Origin: Streptomyces sp. NRRL F-2664
Lineage (GTDB): Bacteria > Actinomycetota > Actinomycetes > Streptomycetales > Streptomycetaceae
Length of the DNA stretch: 64,000 bases
Assembly (NCBI RefSeq): GCF_000719345.1
Contig: NZ_JOFX01000002.1
Location: 124,001-188,000, forward strand
Direction of reading: 5' to 3'
This document shows positions 51,537-59,159 of this stretch, in pieces (position 1 is the first letter of the stretch; each line of letters starts with the position of its first letter). The notes under the pieces were generated by a model. It was not told the origin of the DNA. It worked only from the letters and a program-made list of their open reading frames with translations, and made no database searches. Made by a program: the position numbers and the translations under genes.

Positions 51537-52001
51537 ATGCGCCGTCGCCGCCTCCTGCCCGCCCTCGCCACCTGCACCGCCACCGCCGTGCTCGCCCTCG
51601 CTCCCGCCGCCTGGGCCGCGCCCGAGGTACCGGCCGACAAACCGCAGGTCCTGAGCCGCTGGACCCAGCCCGGCGCCGCCAGTTACGCGGCCTGGGCCGA
51701 CGCGCGCGAGCACCGCGCCGCGTGGGCCGCGTACGCCTTCGACTGGTCGACCGACCAGTGCACCACCTCCCCGGACAACCCCTTCGGCTTCCCCTTCGCC
51801 GCTGCCTGCGCCCGCCACGACTTCGGCTACCGCAACCACCGCGCCGCCGGCATCTTCCCCGCCGCCAAGGCCCGGCTCGACGAAGCGTTCCACGCGGACC
51901 TCCAGCGGGTGTGCGCCCGCTACTCGGGCAACCGCAAGCGCTCCTGCGACGGCACCGCGTGGACGTACTACCAGGCGGTCAGGCTCCTCGGCATCTCCTG
52001 A
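51537..52001 (+). CDS. Secreted prokaryotic phospholipase A2
   Basis: The 154-residue precursor has a signal peptide cleaved near AAWA-APE. The mature enzyme of about 125 residues carries the bacterial PLA2 motif CARHDFGYRN (His-Asp catalytic dyad) and four Cys expected to form two disulfides, as in the S. violaceoruber enzyme. It hydrolyses the sn-2 acyl bond of phospholipids with calcium. Start ATG 51537 with GAGG six bases upstream. Convergent with the molybdoenzyme gene. Confidence 0.92.
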   Translation: MRRRRLLPALATCTATAVLALAPAAWAAPEVPADKPQVLSRWTQPGAASYAAWADAREHRAAWAAYAFDWSTDQCTTSPDNPFGFPFAAACARHDFGYRNHRAAGIFPAAKARLDEAFHADLQRVCARYSGNRKRSCDGTAWTYYQAVRLLGIS

Positions 52002-52020
52002 CGGCCCGTCCCGGAACGGG

Positions 52021-53142
52021 TCAGACGCAGAGCACGTGGACCCGTTGCACCGCGTTGTTGCCGAAACCGCCGCGGTTCCAGGGCTGTTCGAGCGGCTGCG
52101 TCCGGCCCTCGGTGTCCGTCGCGCGGACGCTGAGGACGTGGCGGCCCGGCGCGGCCGTCCAGACCCAGCTCCAGGCCTGCCAGGCCCACGGGTGCGGCTG
52201 CGCCGCCGCCACCTCGGCCCGCGACCAGGTCAGGCCGTCGTCGGCGCTCACCTCCACCCGGGCGACGGCCCCGTGGCCGGACCAGGCCCGCCCCCGTACG
52301 CGGACGCGCCCGGGGCGCACGATGCGGGTCCGCGACATGAAGTCGGGGAAGCCCGGCGGGATCATCAGCGCCCGCGGCGCGATCCGGGTGACCGGCTCAC
52401 CGGGGTCGTCCGGGCCGTCGGCGGCCCGCCGGAAGCGGTAGGCCACGGACTGCTGGAAGCCGGTGAACGGCGCGTCCACGAGGGTGATGTCGCGCAGCCA
52501 TTTGACGTGTGCCATGCCGTACCAGCCGGGGACGACCAGCCGCAGCGGGTAGCCGTGCTGCGGCGGCAGGGGCAGGCCGTTCATGGCGTAGGCGATCAGC
52601 ACACCGGAGTCCTCCCCGGTGGCGTAGGGCAGCGGCAGACTGCGCCGGTAGTCCTGCTCCACGCCGCGCTCCACGCCGTGGTCGGCTCCCGAGAACACGG
52701 CCTCGACGGCGTCGGACCGCACCCCCGCCCGCTCCAGGACGAGGCTCAGCGGCACCCCGGTCCAGTCGGCGGTGCCCACCGCCTCCACCAGCCACGGCTG
52801 GCTGACCGGCCGGGGCGTCAGCCGCGCCCGGCCGTTGCCCGCGCACTCCATGGTGACGCGGCGGGTGACCGCGGGGAACGCGCGCAGGGCGTCGAGGCCC
52901 AGCGACAGCGGTGTACGGACCAGGCCGCCGACGGTCAGACTCCAGCCGTCCGCCTCGGCGTCGGGGATGTCGTAGTGGACGAGGACGTAGTGCAGCCCGG
53001 GCGGGGTGACGTCGTAGCGCAGGGCCTCCAGCGGCAGGCCGTGGTTGCGGGCCGCGAGGGCCAACTCGTCCTCGCCGATGCCCTCACCCGCCCGGGCGAT
53101 GCGCGCCGGGCCGCTGACATCCCCCGCGGACGCCTGCTCCAT
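52021..53142 (-). CDS. Sulfite oxidase-family molybdopterin oxidoreductase
   Basis: A 373-residue protein with the sulfite oxidase fold: a Moco-binding domain with the molybdenum-ligating Cys in RRVTMECAGNGRARL near residue 99, GVPLSLVLERAGV, HGVERG and LPPQHGYPLRLVVPGWYGMAHVKWL (cofactor-binding), then a C-terminal Ig-like dimerisation domain (RVRVRGRAWSGHGAVARVEVSADDGLTW). There is no heme domain and no signal peptide, so it is cytoplasmic or relies on an unseen partner. Start ATG 53142. Actual substrate (sulfite or another oxo-acceptor) is not determined. Confidence 0.88.
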   Translation of the reverse strand: MEQASAGDVSGPARIARAGEGIGEDELALAARNHGLPLEALRYDVTPPGLHYVLVHYDIPDAEADGWSLTVGGLVRTPLSLGLDALRAFPAVTRRVTMECAGNGRARLTPRPVSQPWLVEAVGTADWTGVPLSLVLERAGVRSDAVEAVFSGADHGVERGVEQDYRRSLPLPYATGEDSGVLIAYAMNGLPLPPQHGYPLRLVVPGWYGMAHVKWLRDITLVDAPFTGFQQSVAYRFRRAADGPDDPGEPVTRIAPRALMIPPGFPDFMSRTRIVRPGRVRVRGRAWSGHGAVARVEVSADDGLTWSRAEVAAAQPHPWAWQAWSWVWTAAPGRHVLSVRATDTEGRTQPLEQPWNRGGFGNNAVQRVHVLCV

Positions 53143-53234
53143 CTCCCCATCGTCGCGCGCCCCGGCCCCGGCGGCACCCCAGGGGATGTCCCGCCGCCCC
53201 TCGCCCCGACCGACCCCGGTCCGCCCGACAGGAC

Positions 53235-54515
53235 CTAAGGCGCCAGGTACCGGGTGAACCAGTCACCGGCCAGGCGCGCCACCGCCTCCAGGGCGCCCGG
53301 CTCCTCGAAGAGGTGTGTGGCTCCCGGCACGACCTCCAGCCGGTTCTCGCAGCGCAGCTCCCGCTGCGCCCGGCGGTTGAGGTCCAGCACGGTGGTGTCC
53401 TCGCCGCCGACGACGAGCAGCGTGGGAGCCCGTACGGCGGCCAGCCGGGGCCCGGCGAGATCGGGCCGGCCGCCCCGCGACACCACGGCCCCGACATCCG
53501 CTGCGACGTCGGCGGCGGCCCACAGTGCGGCCGCAGCGCCGGTGGACGCCCCGAAGTAGCCGACCGGCAGGGGCGTCCGCCGGCGCAGCCAGGCGGTGGC
53601 GTCCACGAGCCGTCCCGCCAGGGCCCCGATGTCGAAGACGTTGGCCCGGTCGGTCTCCTCGGCGGGCGTCAGCAGGTCGAAGAGCAGGGTGCCCAGGCCC
53701 GCCCGGTGCAGCTCGGCGGCGACCGCCCGGTTGCGCGGGCTGCGGCGGCTGCTGCCGGAGCCGTGGGCGAACATCACGACCGCCCGGGCGCCCTCCGGCA
53801 GGGCCAGGTCCCCGGCCAGCGGCAGGCCGCCCGCGTCCACCTCGACCGCGGCCGCCGGCGGGGCCTGCCCGGCCGCGGGGCCGGCCGCCGCCCGCGCCAG
53901 CAGCGAGACGACCTCCTCGTCGGAGGTCTGGGCGAAGTCCCGGTACCACTCGCCGACGGCCCGGAAGGCGGGTGGCGAGGAGAGGCACACCACCTCGTCG
54001 GCCGCGGTGCGCAGCCACGCGACCGCGTCGGGCGGCGCCACCGGCACGGCCAGCACCACCCGGGCCGCGCCCTGCGCCCGTACGACCTGGCACGCGGCGG
54101 CGGCCGTGGCGCCCGTGGCGATCCCGTCGTCCACGACGATCACCGTCCGGCCGTCGAGGGCCACGCGGGGCCGGTCACCGCGGAACGCCCGGGCCCGCCG
54201 GGTGAGTTCCGCCTCCTCCGCGCGCTCGACCGCCGCCACGTCCTCGGGCGTGAGCCGGCCGGTGCGGACGATGTCCTCGCTGATGACGCGTACCCCGCCC
54301 TCCCCGATGGCGCCGAAGCCGAGCTCCCGGTGGGAGGGCACGCCGAGCTTGCGGACCACGATCACGTCGAGCGGGGCGCCGAGGGCCCGCGCCACGGGGA
54401 AGGCCACCGGGACGCCGCCGCGGGGCAGGCCCAGGACGACGGGACGTGCCGCCTCCAGCGGGCGCAGGGCCGCGGCGAGGCGCTCTCCGGCGTCCGAGCG
54501 GTCGGTGAAGAGCAC
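53235..54515 (-). CDS. Phosphoribosyltransferase-alpha/beta-hydrolase fusion protein
   Basis: A 426-residue two-domain protein. Residues 1-215 form a type I phosphoribosyltransferase domain with the PRPP-binding loop TVIVVDDGIATGATAAAA near residue 128. Residues 220-426 form a dienelactone hydrolase-like alpha/beta hydrolase with AHGSGSSRRSPRN, nucleophile Ser in GYFGASTGAAAAL, acid Asp in VVGGEDTTV and His in VPGATHLFEE. The fusion occurs in other actinobacteria. The GTG start at 54515 has GGGGGTG upstream. The joint reaction is unknown. Confidence 0.85.
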   Translation of the reverse strand: MLFTDRSDAGERLAAALRPLEAARPVVLGLPRGGVPVAFPVARALGAPLDVIVVRKLGVPSHRELGFGAIGEGGVRVISEDIVRTGRLTPEDVAAVERAEEAELTRRARAFRGDRPRVALDGRTVIVVDDGIATGATAAAACQVVRAQGAARVVLAVPVAPPDAVAWLRTAADEVVCLSSPPAFRAVGEWYRDFAQTSDEEVVSLLARAAAGPAAGQAPPAAAVEVDAGGLPLAGDLALPEGARAVVMFAHGSGSSRRSPRNRAVAAELHRAGLGTLLFDLLTPAEETDRANVFDIGALAGRLVDATAWLRRRTPLPVGYFGASTGAAAALWAAADVAADVGAVVSRGGRPDLAGPRLAAVRAPTLLVVGGEDTTVLDLNRRAQRELRCENRLEVVPGATHLFEEPGALEAVARLAGDWFTRYLAP

Positions 54516-54739
54516 GGGGTTTCACCCCCAGGTCGAGGGGAGAGGGGCAGGGCGGGAAGGAACCGGGGAAGGGACCCGCACTCCTTTCGACGCAACCCCA
54601 CGCCGCGGCTTCCCGCAAGTCGGTCCATGGGGGAAGGGGAGGAGGAGGGCGGTGGTGCCGCCCCGCCGCCGACCCGTGGCGCGCCAACTGCGGGGATTGC
54701 GGGGCGTAGAGGGTGCTACCACCGCCGCCACCTGCGCAA

Positions 54740-54763
54740 AAGCCCTCCGCGGAGGGAGGGCTT
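54740..54763 (-). terminator. Terminator of the disrupted tRNA-Arg gene
   Basis: On the minus strand AAGCCCTCC pairs with GGAGGGCTT across a 6-nt loop and is followed by TTGCG. It sits 16 bp beyond the tRNA 3' end, the usual position of a tRNA terminator, so this side is the original chromosome. No gene is seen in 54516-54739. Confidence 0.75.
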
Positions 54764-54778
54764 GTGGTGGAGAATGTG

Positions 54779-54820
54779 TACCCCCGGCAGGACTCGAACC
54801 TGCGGCCAAGTGCTTAGAAG
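54779..54820 (-). other. tRNA-Arg(TCT) 3' half: attachment site at the element boundary
   Basis: Read on the minus strand, the fragment starts at the anticodon loop CTTCTAA, continues through the stem strand GCACT, a 5-nt variable region, a perfect T-arm GCAGG-TTCGAGT-CCTGC and the acceptor strand CGGGGGT. The bases before the anticodon loop do not pair with GCACT and no D-arm exists, so the 5' half is absent. This is what remains at the distal end when an element integrates into the 3' half of a tRNA gene. The intact tRNA should be at the far right end of the element. Confidence 0.8.
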
Positions 54821-54953
54821 AGACCTACGTGCTCCGCCGAGGTCAGGGCGCTGACCAGCGGCGGAGCTGCCTCCTCGCTGCTTTGAGCGGCTACCGTCAC
54901 GCGCATTCACCGGAAGCACCAGTTCCGCCACGAGGCCGTCATCCGATCAGCAA

Positions 54954-55409
54954 TCAACGAGCCCTACGGAACAGGTACAAGCCGACGATCTTCCCCTTGA
55001 CCGCCACCCGATCCTTCGACAAGAGCCCGTCGGGCCGGGACTCCTCGCTGAGGTGCACGTAGACGTACTGGGCGGTGTGGAGGGACCACCCCTCATCCTC
55101 AATCCGAGACAGCAGGTCACTCCGGGGCGAGGCCCCGCCCGGCCTCGGCCGGGTGGTCTCGCGCTTCGTGGGAGCCGGCCCGCCGAAGTCCACCGCAGCG
55201 GCCCCGTAGACCGACCAGCCGCTCGTACTGCGCTGATCGACCTCGGCTTCGAACCAGCCATCGCCCCGTTCGAACGCGTGGATCGCCGCCGTCACGATCA
55301 CGCTCTCTGCGTCCTCGACCACCGCATCATGCCGCTCAAGAGCTTTGGCATCCCGAGCCTCGTTCCTGGCAGTCATCTCGCTCTGCCTGCTCTGCCACCG
55401 CTCCTGCAT
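54954..55409 (-). CDS. Hypothetical protein at the element edge
   Basis: A 151-residue protein: a charged N-terminal helix (MQERWQSRQSEMTARNEARDAKALERHDAVVED), a middle part with WFEAEVDQRSTSGWSVYGAAAVDFGG, and a C-terminal SKDRVAVKGKIVGLYLFRRAR. No signal peptide or membrane helix is visible, and I recognise no domain. Start ATG 55409 with GAGGG eleven bases upstream. Location between two tRNA-like fragments suggests it came with the element or an earlier one. Confidence 0.55.
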   Translation of the reverse strand: MQERWQSRQSEMTARNEARDAKALERHDAVVEDAESVIVTAAIHAFERGDGWFEAEVDQRSTSGWSVYGAAAVDFGGPAPTKRETTRPRPGGASPRSDLLSRIEDEGWSLHTAQYVYVHLSEESRPDGLLSKDRVAVKGKIVGLYLFRRAR

Positions 55410-55546
55410 CCATGTTGTTTCCCTCGGTAGCCGGTTCGTAGGTGCACTGATGATGCACGCCGGCTGCCTGCTGGCACCGGGGAACTGCGAACGCCAAACA
55501 GGGGTGTGATCCGATGTCTCGGGGCACTCCACCGGGTCCTGCTCTG

Positions 55547-55588
55547 TATGGGCGTCAGGGTTTGAACTCACGACCTCTTCGCCCCGAA
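55547..55588 (-). other. Decayed tRNA-Pro-like 3' half: second attachment-site scar
   Basis: On the minus strand, anticodon-loop-like TTCGGGG is followed by CGAAG (the 3' anticodon strand of tRNA-Pro), variable AGGTC, a T-arm GTGAG-TTCAAAC-CCTGA with two mispairs, and CGCCCAT. The 5' partner strand CTTCG is missing. The pattern equals that of the tRNA-Arg fragment 730 bp away but is degenerate. The gap 55410-55801 otherwise holds only a GTAGGCG/CGCCTAC hairpin (55648-55663). Confidence 0.6.
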
Positions 55589-55801
55589 GCAGCGCAGGCC
55601 AGTGGCCGAGCGGTGACCTGTGTGCCGCTGACCAGTGCCGATCGTCCGTAGGCGTCCGCCTACGTCCGCCGCTGTGCGCCGTGGGTGTCACCCAGTTAGA
55701 CACTCACCGCCAACGAGCGGCTGAGAGGCCGACTGAGGTGCTGTCCACCGTCGCGGACCAAAGCCGTACCACGGCACCCGTAGCTCGCTAGCATCGCGAA
55801 T

Positions 55802-56548
55802 ATGGGCCACGAAGCAAGTGAGACAAGGGCAGGATCATCGGCCGAGTCCGGCGTCAAGGCCGCAACCGGAGCGATCGTCGCAGTAGTCGGTGCAGCCAAC
55901 CCAATCGCAGGCATAGCACTCGGGGCACTCAAGGAGTTCGTCGACGCCCCGCTCCTGCGCCTTGTCGAGATGGATCGCGCACGCCGTGCCGAGCGAGGAA
56001 GGCAGGCGCTTGCTGCTAGTTCTCGGGAAGCGGGTCAGTCTCTGGACAGGCTTGTTCAGACGATCGAGACCAGCTCTGATCTCCTGACGTTGATGTCGGA
56101 GACCGTACAGAGCGCCATGGCAACGCCCCTGGATGAAAAGATCATTGCGCTCGGGCGGTGCTTGGGACGCGGGGTGCGGGACGAAACCACCGTCGACGCG
56201 GAGCGTCTCCGCGTTCGCGGACTCGCAAGCATCGAGCCGCCAGAGGTCAAGCTCCTGGAGGTCATCTCCAGACAGACGTACCCGGCGCCGACAGGCTGGG
56301 CACAAGATCGCCTGCCTGGATGGAGGCGACCCGAGATCCTCAACGAGCTGCCCGGCTTCGCCATGGCTCTAGACGCCTCGATCGCCCGTCTGACTGCGGA
56401 GGGACTTGTCATAGATGACGGGATCGGCAGGCTCCCCGGAGACGATGCCCCAGACGCACGTGAGATGTGGGTCCTAACAGATTTCGGGCGGGACTGCTTG
56501 GCTCTCCTTAGGGCGGTCTCCCCTATCGGGGAGGACGGTGTCACGTGA
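55802..56548 (+). CDS. Hypothetical membrane-associated protein with C-terminal winged-helix-like region
   Basis: A 248-residue protein. The N-terminus has a Gly/Ala-rich hydrophobic stretch (AATGAIVAVVGAANPIAGIALGAL, residues 20-43), then a long charged helix with RRAERGRQALAASSREAGQSLDRLVQ, and a C-terminal part (VKLLEVISRQTYPAP to TDFGRDCLALLRAV) with the helix spacing of a winged-helix domain. Probably leaderless: TAGCAT (55789-55794) lies 7 nt before the ATG and no ribosome binding site is present. Convergent with the zinc-finger nuclease gene, 39 bp apart. Function unknown; it may be cargo acting with that nuclease. Confidence 0.6.
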   Translation: MGHEASETRAGSSAESGVKAATGAIVAVVGAANPIAGIALGALKEFVDAPLLRLVEMDRARRAERGRQALAASSREAGQSLDRLVQTIETSSDLLTLMSETVQSAMATPLDEKIIALGRCLGRGVRDETTVDAERLRVRGLASIEPPEVKLLEVISRQTYPAPTGWAQDRLPGWRRPEILNELPGFAMALDASIARLTAEGLVIDDGIGRLPGDDAPDAREMWVLTDFGRDCLALLRAVSPIGEDGVT

Positions 56549-56587
56549 GCTGAAACGTGCAGGGCATGAGCCGGTTAGCGAGTTGCG

Positions 56588-58450
56588 TCATCGGCAGCAC
56601 CTCCTTTTTGCCCCGCGAGATACGGAAAACACGGCTGCCGTAAATGTATGTCGACCCGTATGGCAGTACCACTCGCACTCCAGATTGCTCTGCATTCTGA
56701 GGTTGTGTGGATTTCGGTTCGGATCCTTCAGGCAGCGAATGAATCGAGATGCGATTTCGGGCTCTAGTTCCGCAAGGGACTGGCCGGGGGGTGCAGAGGA
56801 GCGTGCTTTGTTGTTGCTTGAAACTCCTTGACGGTGACAGAAATGGCAACCTGATCCCTTGGTCGCTCTGTTTCGAATGGTGCTTTCCCACGTGCGGCCG
56901 CATTTGTGGCACTGCCATTCTGCGACATCGGATGAAGACGGAGAGCGCAAGGAAAGGTCGAATAGCGGGTTTGTGAGATTCCTTCTGAATTCGGCCACAA
57001 GGTGCGGATGTTTGGTGGCGGCTGACGCATACCTGACTTTTCCTTTAGTCTCCGCCCACGCCTCCGCGGCTTTAAGGAGGGCTTGTTTGATTCCCTCTGT
57101 GGGCAAGGGATTGAATGGCAGTCCGTGAGCTGTCATAAGTGGGCGGAGTGTCGAGGTCCAGATGTGAGGGTCGATTCCGTCCCTCGTCGCGTCGTTGACA
57201 ATTAGAGTCTCGCCTGGAATTTGAGGAAGTCCCCGTGCGCGAACTCTGACATAGTTCAGGTTGCGCAGGAGAAGACTCTTTCGGGTGTCGTTTGCGATAG
57301 TGCGCTCGGACTTGTGAGTGTGGAGCGGATCCAAATCAATGTACAGCTGTATCTCGGGTACGAACAGATCCACTCTGGGTGATCGGCCCGAAGCTCCACT
57401 AAGCTCCTTGATTTCGAAGTCGCACAGTATGTCCGTGCCGGTGGATGCTTCTAGGAGAAAGCGCACTTCGAGCTCGAATCGCGACCTGCCGGCCGATGAG
57501 CATCTTGGGCACTCGGACCCGTTGGTCCGTGTAAGAACGCGAGCCTCCCACTCATGTCCGTTCGGGCACCTCCACCGGCAGCGGTCATTGCTGCCGACTT
57601 TCAGCTGCCCGGGGCCCTCACCGGGTGTGGTCAGATTCTCAACAAAGCTGCGGCTGATACGCGGATGGCGATCATTGAGTGACTCCCCTTGCTTGGGGAG
57701 CCGGCGGTGGGTGGCGATACGACGGTCGTAGCATTTGCGGCACCCGGAGCCGGGTCGATTTCGATGCGAGCGGACACGCGAGGCCACCGTTGCCACCCAA
57801 ATGTGGCCGCAGGTAGAGCAAATCCAGTCGCATTTATCTGCAGAACCCGGCTTAAGCTCGGTCAGGCCAACTCCCGGAGTTGTTAGATTTTGGACGAACT
57901 CGTCGGCAATATCCCCCAGAATTTCATGGGCGGTTCGTGACGTGCCATCGGGGTGGCGCTTCCATTTTCCGCGTCTTGCGGCGAAACATGAGGGGCAGCC
58001 AGTGTTTCCACGTGTTCGATTTTGTGGAGTCGCAATCCATTCGTGACGGCATGTTCCGCAGCGCCATCTACATTGGTAGGCGCTCTGGGGTTTGAGCTGG
58101 ACGGCTGTGAGTTCGTTCTCGAGGTTTTCGATGAACTCCGCTGCAACTTGCGGATAAATGTCCGTCAGGGATTTTCCCGGCTGCGCTATCCTGCGCGCGT
58201 TAATAGTTCGCAGGCGTCCACACTTCGGGCATCCGCTTCCTGCACGGCCGGAAGTGCGCTTCTTGGCGCTGGCAATCCATTCATGAGTGCAAGCCGTGCA
58301 TCGCCATTCGCAAGGGTGTGGCGCAAGAGGGTGCAAGGTCTCACGTGTTATGTCATTGAATCCGATCACCGATACCAGCTCATTCGCTATGTGTGGATGA
58401 GTGGTAGCGATTGAATACTGCCCGTGAGGCGCTGAATCCGGACTCGTCAC
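56588..58450 (-). CDS. Treble-clef zinc-finger repeat protein with embedded Vsr-like nuclease domain
   Basis: A 620-residue protein with a striking layout. Four N-terminal repeats (about residues 17-80, 97-160, 177-242, 260-320) and two C-terminal ones (478-540, 562-620) each read P-x-I/V-A-x-E/x-F, a Cys-x-Trp-x-Cys-x-x-Cys-x-His-x-Trp segment and a closing Gly-Cys-x-x-Cys, matching the DUF4379 treble clef (PF14311). Between them, residues 322-410 resemble Vsr/PD-(D/E)XK endonucleases: Glu327, Asp361, Asp372, Asp374 and a His-rich PLHTH, then a conserved VRVRARGLP strand. Repeat 4 lacks one Cys (CPNGH), and repeat 6 ends in Arg-Arg-Cys-Cys-Arg. The GTG start at 58450 follows GGGGG. GC content is low for the window. 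Probably a DNA-cleaving enzyme; biological role unknown. Confidence 0.75.
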   Translation of the reverse strand: MTSPDSAPHGQYSIATTHPHIANELVSVIGFNDITRETLHPLAPHPCEWRCTACTHEWIASAKKRTSGRAGSGCPKCGRLRTINARRIAQPGKSLTDIYPQVAAEFIENLENELTAVQLKPQSAYQCRWRCGTCRHEWIATPQNRTRGNTGCPSCFAARRGKWKRHPDGTSRTAHEILGDIADEFVQNLTTPGVGLTELKPGSADKCDWICSTCGHIWVATVASRVRSHRNRPGSGCRKCYDRRIATHRRLPKQGESLNDRHPRISRSFVENLTTPGEGPGQLKVGSNDRCRWRCPNGHEWEARVLTRTNGSECPRCSSAGRSRFELEVRFLLEASTGTDILCDFEIKELSGASGRSPRVDLFVPEIQLYIDLDPLHTHKSERTIANDTRKSLLLRNLNYVRVRARGLPQIPGETLIVNDATRDGIDPHIWTSTLRPLMTAHGLPFNPLPTEGIKQALLKAAEAWAETKGKVRYASAATKHPHLVAEFRRNLTNPLFDLSLRSPSSSDVAEWQCHKCGRTWESTIRNRATKGSGCHFCHRQGVSSNNKARSSAPPGQSLAELEPEIASRFIRCLKDPNRNPHNLRMQSNLECEWYCHTGRHTFTAAVFSVSRGAKRRCCR

Positions 58451-58505
58451 GATTACCCCCAGTTCGAAAGCGAGGTCAATCTACAAGGTTTCCCGTGATC
58501 ATCGT

Positions 58506-59159
58506 TCAGGGGGTAGTGATCAATCTGCTGGTGAAACCCTGGTCGCGCAGGCGTTCATAGGCGGTGAGAGCGGTGTCCGGCACCGGCATGTAGACCATGA
58601 ATCCCTGATCCGGGTAGAGCTGGAGGCGTTGGAAGGCGCCGACGAGCATGTCGATGACGACCTTCGGGTCACCGATGGAATCGACGTACTCCGTGAAGGT
58701 CATCGGCGTGGACGCACTGATGACCTCGACCTCCGGCCACAGCTTCCGCGCAGTGGCGTACGCACGCCGCTCTTCGTACGGCTTGCTGATCAGCAGTACG
58801 GATTCGATGGGGCGGCCGGCGTCTTCCAGCAGGGTCCGGGTTAGCCGGATGTTCTCTCCGGTGTTGCGGGCGTTGGGCTCCACGAGGACGTCCTCAGGCG
58901 GGACGCCCAGCTCCAACGCCCGCTCGCGGTAGTGCACCGCCTCCCCGCGCGGCATCCGGGCTCGGGTCGTCGGGCTGGTGGCGCCGGTGAACACGATCAG
59001 GGGCGCCAAGCCGCGCTGATAGAGGTCGACCGTGGTGTCAGCCACGCCCAGGTCGTGACTGCCAAGGCCGACCGCGACTGAGCAGGGGCGCGGCTCATGG
59101 TGCATCTGGTGGAAGTCCCAGATGAGTTCCGCGTCCGCCCACGCCTGCTCAGAGATCAC
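58506..59159 (-). CDS. YdcF/DUF218 family protein
   Basis: A 217-residue cytoplasmic DUF218 protein: VAVGLGSHD near residue 28, LIVFTGATSPTTRARMPRGEAVHYRERALELGVPPEDVLVEPNARNTGENI (Arg/Glu/Asn-rich core, residues 54-104) and LLISKPYEERRAYATARKLWP. E. coli YdcF binds S-adenosylmethionine, but the reaction is unknown. There is no membrane segment, unlike SanA/ElyC relatives. The GTG start (59159) overlaps the gntR TGA (GTGA), so it is translated with the regulator and likely under the same autoregulation. Confidence 0.85.
   Translation of the reverse strand: MISEQAWADAELIWDFHQMHHEPRPCSVAVGLGSHDLGVADTTVDLYQRGLAPLIVFTGATSPTTRARMPRGEAVHYRERALELGVPPEDVLVEPNARNTGENIRLTRTLLEDAGRPIESVLLISKPYEERRAYATARKLWPEVEVISASTPMTFTEYVDSIGDPKVVIDMLVGAFQRLQLYPDQGFMVYMPVPDTALTAYERLRDQGFTSRLITTP

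Noticed and set aside
54779..54860. Complete tRNA gene
   Set aside because: The T-arm and acceptor strand are perfect but no D-arm, 5' acceptor or matching anticodon stem strand follows, so it is only a 3' fragment.
56541..56918. A 125-codon minus-strand frame overlapping the nuclease 3' end
   Set aside because: It is an out-of-frame shadow on the same strand; the Cys/His repeat pattern is only in the 620-residue frame.
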